Positions 15,044 to 21,108 of a stretch of 24,128 bases of DNA are shown piece by piece. Under the pieces are notes generated by a model. That model was not told the origin of the DNA and searched no databases. It was given only the letters and a program-made list of their open reading frames with translations. Origin of the DNA: Candidatus Blautia equi (lineage in GTDB: Bacteria > Bacillota > Clostridia > Lachnospirales > Lachnospiraceae); assembly GCA_018064695.1 (NCBI GenBank), contig JAGHUU010000308.1, positions 1-24,128 of the forward strand, given 5' to 3'. Position 1 is the first letter of the stretch, and each line of letters begins with the position of its first letter. A program made the position numbers and the translations under genes.

Positions 15044-16039
15044 TTAGTTGTTAGCTGGGTCAGCTGCTACGATCATGTCATAGATCTCTTTCTGTCTGTC
15101 GGTAAGAACGGAAAGGACACCTTCAACAGCTTTCTCTTTGAATGGAGTCTGGTCAACTTCGATGAAGGTCATACCTTTCTCCTCAAGAGCTGCTTTAAGA
15201 CCTGCCTCCTCCTCGAGGAAGAGCTCATGCTCATAAGCGATAGCTTCGGTAGCTGCATCTGCGATAGCCTGCTGGATATCTTCTGGGAAGGAAGCGTATC
15301 TAGCCTCGGAGATTGCGAAGTATACCCATGCTCTTAAGTGCTCAGATTCGATAACGTAATCCTGTACTTCGTAAAGAGCTGCGTTGTTGATGTTTGCAAG
15401 TGGGTTCTCCTGGCCATCGATAACGCCCTGCTGCAGGGAGGTGAAGATCTCGGAGAATGCCATTGGGGTAGGTTTAGCGCCCATAGCCTCGAAAGCTGCC
15501 ATTGTCATAGCGGACTCTGGAGTACGGATAACGAAACCAGCCAGATCATCTGGGGTGTGGATCTCTTTGTTGGAAGTGATGTTACGTGGTCCACGAACGA
15601 TTGCGCCAAGGTTTCTGAGGCCTGCGCCAAGCATTAACTCGTCAAGAACTGCTCCTGCCTCGCCTTCAAGAACGGCTTTCATGTGCTCGTCGGAAGTAAC
15701 TGCGTATGGCATACCGATGATACCAAGCTCCTCAGCGTAGGTCTGCATGGACTCGCCGGTGAAGACGATGTCGCAGTCACCCATACCGATGATAGCGGAC
15801 TGGATCATATCTACCTCTTTACCGAGGGAGGAGTTAGGATAGATGGTAACGCTTACAGCACCGTCTGTGGAAGCCTCAACTACCTCTTTGAATTTTTCTG
15901 CCATTTTGTGCCAGGTGTGATTCTCATCATTGATGTGACCGATTACCAGATCGTAATCTGCTGCGTAAGCGGTGGTGCCCATAGCTGCAACGGTAAGTGC
16001 TGCTACGCCTGCTGCTAAAACTTTTTTCCAGTTGTTCAT
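15044..16039 (-). CDS. dctP: TRAP transporter solute-binding protein (DctP)
   Basis: The 331-residue extracytoplasmic receptor of the TRAP system. A signal peptide (residues 1-26, ending TTAYA|ADYD) precedes the binding domain. The conserved carboxylate-clamping Arg is Arg172 in IRTPES. RGPRNITS and GVIDGQENPLANI are typical DctP motifs. This group commonly binds sugar acids or other C4-C6 carboxylates, but the ligand is not determined here. The signal peptide has no lipobox Cys, odd for a receptor in a Gram-positive cell. The Arg codons I checked were CGT or AGA, suggesting high expression. AAGGAGGG lies seven bases upstream of the ATG. First gene of the TRAP operon, divergent from a Zn-alcohol dehydrogenase. 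Confidence 0.95.
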   Translation of the reverse strand: MNNWKKVLAAGVAALTVAAMGTTAYAADYDLVIGHINDENHTWHKMAEKFKEVVEASTDGAVSVTIYPNSSLGKEVDMIQSAIIGMGDCDIVFTGESMQTYAEELGIIGMPYAVTSDEHMKAVLEGEAGAVLDELMLGAGLRNLGAIVRGPRNITSNKEIHTPDDLAGFVIRTPESAMTMAAFEAMGAKPTPMAFSEIFTSLQQGVIDGQENPLANINNAALYEVQDYVIESEHLRAWVYFAISEARYASFPEDIQQAIADAATEAIAYEHELFLEEEAGLKAALEEKGMTFIEVDQTPFKEKAVEGVLSVLTDRQKEIYDMIVAADPANN

Positions 16040-16082
16040 GGAAAAACCCTCCTTGTAAAATATTAGTTTACTTGTTCTCCAG

Positions 16083-16116
16083 GTTCACCGGGCACATACT
16101 ACGTCCCGCCCGGAAC
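16083..16116 (-). promoter_or_regulatory. GC-rich imperfect palindrome in the dctP leader
   Basis: On the plus strand GTTCACCGGGC (16083-16093) faces GCCCGGAAC (16108-16116): the outer 3 bp, a 2-base bulge and a 6-bp CCGGGC/GCCCGG core. It stands out as a G/C island in AT-rich DNA and falls within the predicted 5' leader of dctP, just downstream of the transcription start. It could be a leader hairpin or a repressor site. Confidence 0.45.
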
Positions 16117-16129
16117 TGACCTTTGTTGT

Positions 16130-16158
16130 ATTCTAATATATTTTTGCCCTTCCGTCAA
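16130..16158 (-). promoter_or_regulatory. dctP promoter
   Basis: On the minus strand TTGACG (16158-16153) and TAGAAT (16135-16130) are 17 bases apart. Predicted start near 16123 gives a leader of about 84 bases. It shares the 302-bp gene-free region 16040-16341 with the divergent alcohol dehydrogenase promoter; the 80 bases between the two promoters are AT-rich, with no further site that I can name. Confidence 0.75.
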
Positions 16159-16240
16159 TACGATAATGCATAAACCTGCTAGAATTTGTTATGATTTTAT
16201 AGGATTTTTGTGAAATTTAACGATGTTTTTGCCGCCTCTC

Positions 16241-16269
16241 TTGCTTTTCAGCTATCAATATGCTATGAT
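16241..16269 (+). promoter_or_regulatory. Promoter of the Zn-alcohol dehydrogenase gene
   Basis: TTGCTT (16241-16246) and TATGAT (16264-16269) with a 17-base spacer. TGC directly before the -10 makes it an extended -10 promoter. The start would be near 16276, with a leader of about 66 bases. Confidence 0.6.
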
Positions 16270-16281
16270 TTCGGCAGAAAC

Positions 16282-16296
16282 ATGTAACCGTAAAAG
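16282..16296 (+). promoter_or_regulatory. Weak candidate cre (CcpA) site
   Basis: ATGTAACCGTAAAAG matches eight of the ten fixed positions of the WTGNAANCGNWNNCW catabolite-response element, failing the last two. It lies just after the predicted start of the dehydrogenase transcript, where a bound CcpA would act as a block. With two mismatches this may be chance. Confidence 0.25.
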
Positions 16297-16341
16297 TAAT
16301 ATTTCAGTTATTTTAAATTATTTTAATAAGGAGAAAAAACC

Positions 16342-17367
16342 ATGAAAGTAATTCGCGTTACAACCCCTGGAACCTTAGTGATCGATGAAGATCCGATTCC
16401 GGTAATCGAAGCCTCTGACGACGTCCTGATTCAGGTAAAAGCTGCAGGTATCTGCGGTTCTGATATCAGCATCTACCGCGGAACCTCCCCTGTTGCTACC
16501 TACCCACGTGTTATCGGACACGAGTTCGCAGGTATCGTAACAGAAGTAGGCTCTGACGTTTCCGACCTCGCCGCGGGCGATCACGTAACCGTTAACCCTG
16601 TATGCAACTGCGGCACCTGCCGTGTATGTAAGAAGGGCCGCGGAAACGTATGTGCAAACCTTCAGGTAATCGGCGTTCACCGCGACGGCGGATACCGCGA
16701 GTATGTAAAAGTTCCAAGAAAGAACGTATTCAAGATCAGCGCTGATATGCCATGGGAGAAAGCAGCCATCATCGAGCCATACACCGTAGCAGCTCAGGTT
16801 ACCTCCAGAGGCGGTGTTGAGGAAGGCGATATCGTACTGGTATGCGGCAGCGGCCAGATCGCTCCCACCATCCTTCAGGTATGCAACATTCTCGGCGCTA
16901 AATGTATCATGACCGACCTTGTAGAGGATCGTCTTACCCGTGCAAAAGAGTTCGGTGCTTGGGAGACCATCTGCACCAAGGGCATGTCCACTGATGAGAT
17001 CGTAGCAAAAGTAAAAGACCTCACCGACGGCATCGGTGCTGACGTAGCCATCGACGCAGCATGCGTAGGCGTTACCCTTGAGCAGGCAGCTAAAGCTGTT
17101 CGTTCCGCCGGCGTAGTTGTAACCATGGGCTTCCATGACAAACAGGCTCAGATCACCGAGTTCAACATCACCTCCCGTGAGCTGGACATCCGCGGTTCCC
17201 GTCTGAACAACAACAAATTCCCACAGGTTATCGAGTGGGTAAACGCAGGCAAGCTTGAGCCTACCAAGATCGTAACCGACACCTTCCACTTCACCGATAT
17301 CGAAAAAGCTCTTACCAAGCTGAAAGACGATCCGGAGAACACCATGAAGGTTATCCTTACTTTCTGA
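16342..17367 (+). CDS. Zn-dependent medium-chain alcohol/polyol dehydrogenase
   Basis: A 341-residue zinc dehydrogenase of the sorbitol/threonine/gulonate dehydrogenase type, oxidising a secondary alcohol with NAD. Catalytic zinc ligands are Cys38 (GICGSD), His60 and Glu61 (GHE), with a further Glu near 145 (IIEPY). The structural zinc Cys are 90, 93, 96 and 104. The nucleotide fold has GSGQIA (169-174), with Ala where the third Gly is usual, and an Asp in MTDLVEDR that favours NAD over NADP. AAGGAG is eight bases upstream. Arg codons are CGC, CGT or AGA with no CGG seen, suggesting high expression. It is divergent from the TRAP operon, so its substrate is probably the imported solute or its product, for example a sugar acid. 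The exact enzyme is not assigned. Confidence 0.93.
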   Translation: MKVIRVTTPGTLVIDEDPIPVIEASDDVLIQVKAAGICGSDISIYRGTSPVATYPRVIGHEFAGIVTEVGSDVSDLAAGDHVTVNPVCNCGTCRVCKKGRGNVCANLQVIGVHRDGGYREYVKVPRKNVFKISADMPWEKAAIIEPYTVAAQVTSRGGVEEGDIVLVCGSGQIAPTILQVCNILGAKCIMTDLVEDRLTRAKEFGAWETICTKGMSTDEIVAKVKDLTDGIGADVAIDAACVGVTLEQAAKAVRSAGVVVTMGFHDKQAQITEFNITSRELDIRGSRLNNNKFPQVIEWVNAGKLEPTKIVTDTFHFTDIEKALTKLKDDPENTMKVILTF

Positions 17368-17385
17368 TCAATCTGTATTTTCTAT

Positions 17386-17423
17386 AAAAAAGGAAGCCCG
17401 CTAAAACGCGGGCTTCCTTTTTT
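17386..17423. terminator. Bidirectional terminator between the two convergent dehydrogenases
   Basis: AAAAAAGGAAGCCCGC (17386-17401) pairs perfectly with GCGGGCTTCCTTTTTT (17408-17423) over 16 bp, with a 6-base loop and T-rich tails in both directions. Confidence 0.95.
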
Positions 17424-17427
17424 ATGA

Positions 17428-17468
17428 GACACCGGGATAGGCACCTGCCCCCGGTGTCCTGCTTTTTT
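17428..17468 (+). repeat. REP-like hairpin followed by T-tract
   Basis: GACACCGGG (17428-17436) pairs with CCCGGTGTC (17450-17458). Inside it GGC-ACCT-GCC forms a second stem, with a 3-base ATA bulge. Six T follow at 17463-17468. It could be a second terminator, but the AGGCACC/CCGGTGTC theme resembles dispersed REP elements, and a similar motif occurs at 64-88. Confidence 0.5.
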
Positions 17469-17473
17469 CAGAA

Positions 17474-18496
17474 TCATGATCTGAAATCCACAACCACTTT
17501 CATATAGTTTCCAGGATTCTTTTCGATATCGATGATGGTATCTGCTGCCTCGTCCACTTTGATGACTTTGGTAAGGATCTTCTTCACATCTACTCTGCCG
17601 GACATGATAAGGTCAATGGCTTCCTCAAACTCGCCTGCACTGGTGCGGGCACCGCGGATGTCGATCTCCTTTTTGGTGAAGACATCTGTTGGAAGGGAGG
17701 TCTCGGATTTTGGCCATCCGGTGAAGGTGATTCGGCCTGCGTTGGATACAAGATCCAGGCTGCCGCGGATGCATACGTTTGCACCGGTACACTCCATTAC
17801 CAGCTGTGCCATGGTACCTCCGGTGATCTTTGCAACCTCAGCCACAGGATCCTCTTTTCCGGAGTTAATGATATATTCCACGCCGAGCTCTTTTCCAAAG
17901 TCCAGTCTCTCCTGCACTACGTCGATGAGGATGGCATGTGCGCCGTAAGCCTCAGCGATCAGAGCTGCCAGAAGTCCAATAGGGCCTGCGCCGTAGATCG
18001 CGCAGAACTCGCCTGCCTTTAAGCCGCCTCTGTGTACGCCGTGAAGAGAAATAGTGAGCGGTTCTGCCATTGCTGCCAGGATCCAGTCCATATCCTCAGG
18101 CATTTTTACCAGCATATCTGCAGGGTGGCAGAAATACTCAGCCATACCGCCGTCGATATGAACGCCAAGCACGTGAAGATCCGTACAGCAGTTGGTTCTG
18201 CCGATGGAGCATGGATAGCACTTTCCGCAGTAGAGATATGGATCGATGATGACCTTATCTCCCACCTTGATACCTTTTGGATTGTTCTCCGGGATAGATT
18301 CTACAATGCCGGCCAGCTCGTGGCCGATGATTCTTGGATAGGACACAAGACCGTTGGTTCCGCGGAACGCACCGATATCACTGCCGCAGATACCTGCTGT
18401 CATGATGCGGATCAGCGCCTCTCCCTCTTTTGGAACCGGCTTTTCCATATCTACTACAGCCACGTCCCATGGTTTTGCAAGTTTTACACCCTTCAT
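17474..18496 (-). CDS. Second Zn-dependent medium-chain alcohol/polyol dehydrogenase
   Basis: A 340-residue paralogue of the convergent neighbour. Catalytic zinc ligands are Cys37 (GICGSD), His59 and Glu60, and structural zinc Cys are 90, 93, 96 and 104, the same spacing as the first enzyme. The NAD site is canonical GAGPIG, with Asp in LIDVVQERL favouring NAD. Family members include L-idonate, L-gulonate, galactitol-phosphate and sorbitol dehydrogenases. Sequence identity with the neighbour is only moderate outside the motifs, so it is likely a different step rather than a recent duplicate. AAGGAG lies about ten bases upstream of the ATG. It follows the SGNH hydrolase on the same strand after 75 bp with no T-tailed hairpin, so cotranscription is possible. 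Confidence 0.93.
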   Translation of the reverse strand: MKGVKLAKPWDVAVVDMEKPVPKEGEALIRIMTAGICGSDIGAFRGTNGLVSYPRIIGHELAGIVESIPENNPKGIKVGDKVIIDPYLYCGKCYPCSIGRTNCCTDLHVLGVHIDGGMAEYFCHPADMLVKMPEDMDWILAAMAEPLTISLHGVHRGGLKAGEFCAIYGAGPIGLLAALIAEAYGAHAILIDVVQERLDFGKELGVEYIINSGKEDPVAEVAKITGGTMAQLVMECTGANVCIRGSLDLVSNAGRITFTGWPKSETSLPTDVFTKKEIDIRGARTSAGEFEEAIDLIMSGRVDVKKILTKVIKVDEAADTIIDIEKNPGNYMKVVVDFRS

Positions 18497-18571
18497 AGCT
18501 TTTATTCTCCTTTTCTTTTATAAATGCGGCTTCCCGATCCTGCGGATCCGTTCAGCCTGTAAGACTCAGGA

Positions 18572-19249
18572 TTATTTCAATGTTTCCAGTACAGGGAGCA
18601 GTGCGTCCAGTACCGGTTTGTAGCCGTTGGCATACATATGCATGCCCTCAATGGTATATTCTGCTTTTAAATTGCCCTTCTCATCTGTAATTCCCGCATT
18701 CAGGTTCAGGAATGATGCGCCGTGCTTTTCTGCAAGAGCCTTCACGCCTTCGCTGGCCTCGTTGATACGGGTGTTGGTGCGGTAGCGGCACACCTCTTTC
18801 ATCCATGGATTATCTGCCGCCTCAGGGTTGATCGGGTAATAAGCAAGAAGGAAGATCTTCACATCCGGCACATGGGCTTCCACCTCGTTCAGGATGTGGT
18901 CATAACGTGCCATCAGCTCCTCTTTCACATAATCAGGACCGTTCAGATCGTTGGTTCCGATGTTCAGGAACAGGTACTTTGGCTCCAGATCATAGATAGT
19001 CTCCTTCAGCACTTCTGTCATTTCTGTAGTAGTAAAGCCGCCTACACCTCTGTTGTAGATGGTGTATGGCAGATCAAAATCCTGCAGAAACTCGTAAATT
19101 GGGAACTGTTCCATCAGGCTGGATCCCGCAAAAACGATCTGTCCTTTCTTCACATAAGGGTTCAGGTGTCGGAAGCGCTCTACTTTGTCAGCCTTCTCTG
19201 CCTGGCTTCTGTCCTTTACAAACTGCAAAATGATCTCCTGTTCTGTCAA
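18572..19249 (-). CDS. SGNH/GDSL-type hydrolase
   Basis: A 225-residue esterase-fold protein without a signal peptide, so probably cytoplasmic. SGNH blocks are visible: FAGSSLM with nucleophile Ser44, NRGVGG with the oxyanion Gly, and GTNDL with the Asn. The last block is IEGMHM, with Glu where the catalytic Asp normally stands three residues before His. Such enzymes remove acetyl or other acyl groups from sugars and other substrates. The start codon is TTG (19247-19249), chosen because AGGAGGG lies seven bases upstream and no ATG occurs until residue 46, beyond the nucleophile. It sits between the NifX-FKBP gene (30 bp upstream) and the second dehydrogenase. A role in deacylating a sugar used by the dehydrogenases is only a guess. 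Confidence 0.9.
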   Translation of the reverse strand: MTEQEIILQFVKDRSQAEKADKVERFRHLNPYVKKGQIVFAGSSLMEQFPIYEFLQDFDLPYTIYNRGVGGFTTTEMTEVLKETIYDLEPKYLFLNIGTNDLNGPDYVKEELMARYDHILNEVEAHVPDVKIFLLAYYPINPEAADNPWMKEVCRYRTNTRINEASEGVKALAEKHGASFLNLNAGITDEKGNLKAEYTIEGMHMYANGYKPVLDALLPVLETLK

Positions 19250-19279
19250 GTATCTGCCCTCCTGCCTGTTTTATGATAA

Positions 19280-20155
19280 TCAGTCGTCCACTTCCACAAG
19301 CTCGATCTTAAAGTTCAGCTCTTTTCCTGCCATCTCATGATTTGCATCAAAGGTGATGGTGTCCTCTGTCTTAGCTGCCACTTTTACAGGGAATGGATTT
19401 CCGTTCATGTCTGCCAGATATACCTGCTGTCCTACAGTGAGGCTCTCAGAACCCGGGAGCTGAGCGATCTCCAGAGTGAAGATTGCGTTTGGATCGGACT
19501 CTCCGTAAGCCTCCTCCGGCATAAGGTGGATATTTACAACCTCACCTACGGTCATATTTACTACTGCTGCATCAAAGCCGCGGATCATCATGCCCACACC
19601 GCAGGTAAACTCAAGCGGTTCGCCGCGGTCGTAAGAAGAATCGAAGGTAGTTCCGTCGTTAAAGGTTCCCTGATAGTGTACACGGCAGACCTTTCCTGCG
19701 TTAGGTCCCTCCATGATCACGCGGAATCCACCGCCGCCGCAGCCTCCGCAGCCGCCACCGCAGCCACCCTCGGATCCGCCGCAGCCACCGCCGCAATTGC
19801 AGTCATGCTCCTCTTCCTCACCATGATGGTGGTCGCAGTTTACGCCCTCGGAGATCAGCTCTCCTCTTAAGTAAACCTCCACTGCCTCATCGGTATTTCC
19901 GGATACACCGGAGCAGATCTCAATTCCGGCCTCGGAAAGAGCGCTCTGTGCACCGCCGCCAATGCCGCCGCAGATCAGAACCTCCACGCCGAGTGCGGAG
20001 AGGAAGCCTGCCAGCGCGCCGTGTCCGCTTCCTGCGGATGGCATTACCAGACTGTCGATGACTTTTCCGTCCTGTACCTCATAGATCTTAAAATTCTCTG
20101 TATGCCCAAAATGCTGAAATACATTTCCATTTTCATAAGTTACTGCAATCTTCAT
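19280..20155 (-). CDS. NifX/NifB-type cofactor-binding domain fused to SlyD-like FKBP prolyl isomerase
   Basis: A 291-residue two-domain protein. Residues 1-105 are a dinitrogenase iron-molybdenum cofactor (NifX/NifB C-terminal) fold, starting MKIAVTYENGNVFQHFGHTE. Residues 107-143 are a linker of Gly with seven Cys (107, 119, 121, 125, 132, 136, 139) and four His (109-111, 117). Residues about 144-291 are an FKBP with a SlyD-type inserted flap: VCRVHYQGTFNDGTTFDSS, EAYGESDPN, and the ending NHEMAGKELNF. SlyD chaperones normally carry metal-binding residues in a C-terminal tail; here they are in the linker. A metal-handling chaperone role is inferred. The ATG at 20155 is chosen for GGAGG eight bases upstream; an in-frame TTG at 20170 coincides with that ribosome site. 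It is not next to nitrogenase genes. Confidence 0.92.
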   Translation of the reverse strand: MKIAVTYENGNVFQHFGHTENFKIYEVQDGKVIDSLVMPSAGSGHGALAGFLSALGVEVLICGGIGGGAQSALSEAGIEICSGVSGNTDEAVEVYLRGELISEGVNCDHHHGEEEEHDCNCGGGCGGSEGGCGGGCGGCGGGGFRVIMEGPNAGKVCRVHYQGTFNDGTTFDSSYDRGEPLEFTCGVGMMIRGFDAAVVNMTVGEVVNIHLMPEEAYGESDPNAIFTLEIAQLPGSESLTVGQQVYLADMNGNPFPVKVAAKTEDTITFDANHEMAGKELNFKIELVEVDD

Positions 20156-20202
20156 CTGAAAATCCTCCAAAATATACGAAATATTGACTCATAGTCCTTT
20201 AA

Positions 20203-20211
20203 ATTATAGCA
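20203..20211 (-). promoter_or_regulatory. Extended -10 promoter of the NifX-FKBP gene
   Basis: On the minus strand TGCTATAAT, a perfect -10 with the TGn extension, lies about 48 bases before the ATG at 20155. The -35 region 17 bases further up (GTGCGG) is poor, which an extended -10 tolerates. Confidence 0.6.
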
Positions 20212-20241
20212 TAAAATCTCTTTTTCCGCACTATAGAAAAG

Positions 20242-20276
20242 AAAAAATCCCTGACCGCATCCTGCGGTCGGGGATT
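20242..20276 (-). terminator. Terminator of the zinc-ribbon/TPM operon
   Basis: AATCCCTGACCGCA (20246-20259) pairs with TGCGGTCGGGGATT (20263-20276) over 14 bp with one G-T pair and a 3-base loop. On the minus strand the stem runs into a T-tract (20247-20242). It isolates the TPM gene from the NifX-FKBP promoter downstream. Confidence 0.9.
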
Positions 20277-20301
20277 CTTTATACGGGATTATGAATTGGT
20301 A

Positions 20302-21108
20302 TCAGAAGCTGTGGCTGCCGCCTCCGGAGGAGTGGCCGCCACCTCCACCGCCTCCGCTGCTGCCGCCGGAGGATTTGCTTGGCGGATTATAGCGTTTGGT
20401 GGTGCCGGTATGACGGATCTTCAGATTGTGAAGATTAAAATGCACATCCAGTTTTTCCAGCCATTCACGGTCGGATGCCGCCGAACTGCCGGAAGCTATG
20501 CGGGCCCAGATATAATTGATAAGAAGGGCCAGGATCACTGCCAGAAGCGCATTGCTGATATACTTCATGGGCTGGGCAATGCATTTGCCTGCCAGAAGTG
20601 TGTTGATCTGCTGGAATGCCTCCAGCGCACAGCGGTAATAGTCGCCGTCTGATGCATAGGAATAAATGTTGTCGGTGATGGATCTTGCATAGCTGTTGGT
20701 GACAGCTTTATGGACCTCGCCATCACTTACCACGGTGATCTTTCTAAGCTTAAAGTCGATAACCAGCATAGTTCCGCTGTCAGATCTGAAATCTTTATAA
20801 TAATAATCCTGCGCATATTCAATCTCAGAGCTGAAAGAATGGTTGTTTACGGTCACCAGCGCCGCATGTCCGTGCTGCGTGACTTTCCGCATCTCATCCT
20901 TAAGTACTGCCAGGCTCTCATCATTCAGTTCGGATAAGAGATCCAGCTGGTCGTCCAGTACCATCCAGTATCCGGTATCAGGATTCTGTTCCTCATAGTA
21001 GCCGGCCTGAACAGAGAAGGAAAACAGCGCTGTCATCAGGAAAACAGTCAGGAATGCCGTGCAGACTTTGCTGATTTTTTTAGGAGACAGATGAAAAGCA
21101 TTAAGCAC
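20302..21108 (-). CDS. TPM-domain membrane-anchored protein with Gly/Ser/His tail
   Basis: About 268 residues. A hydrophobic segment near the N-terminus (KVCTAFLTVFLMTALFSFSV) is a signal peptide or anchor. A TPM domain follows, with SDSGTMLVIDFKLRKITVVSDG and DNIYSYASDGDYYRCA, then a second membrane helix (ISNALLAVILALLINYIW), a cytoplasmic segment and a Gly/Ser tail ending GGGHSSGGGSHSF. YgcG/Psb32-like TPM proteins share this layout; their roles include phosphatase-like or membrane-complex maintenance functions. The GTG at 21106-21108 is preferred because AGGAGG (21117-21122) is eight bases away; the ATG at 21112-21114 is only two bases from it. The gene overlaps the end of the zinc-ribbon gene, so the two are translationally coupled. 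It closes that operon. Confidence 0.85.
   Translation of the reverse strand: MLNAFHLSPKKISKVCTAFLTVFLMTALFSFSVQAGYYEEQNPDTGYWMVLDDQLDLLSELNDESLAVLKDEMRKVTQHGHAALVTVNNHSFSSEIEYAQDYYYKDFRSDSGTMLVIDFKLRKITVVSDGEVHKAVTNSYARSITDNIYSYASDGDYYRCALEAFQQINTLLAGKCIAQPMKYISNALLAVILALLINYIWARIASGSSAASDREWLEKLDVHFNLHNLKIRHTGTTKRYNPPSKSSGGSSGGGGGGGHSSGGGSHSF

Noticed and set aside
16375..17289. Minus-strand open frame opposite the first Zn-dehydrogenase
   Set aside because: It arises from the strongly biased codons of the real gene; no ribosome site or recognisable domain.
19732..19800. Short tandem GCCGCC/GCAGCC repeats suggestive of a microsatellite
   Set aside because: They encode the Gly/Cys linker of the NifX-FKBP protein in frame, so they are coding repeats.
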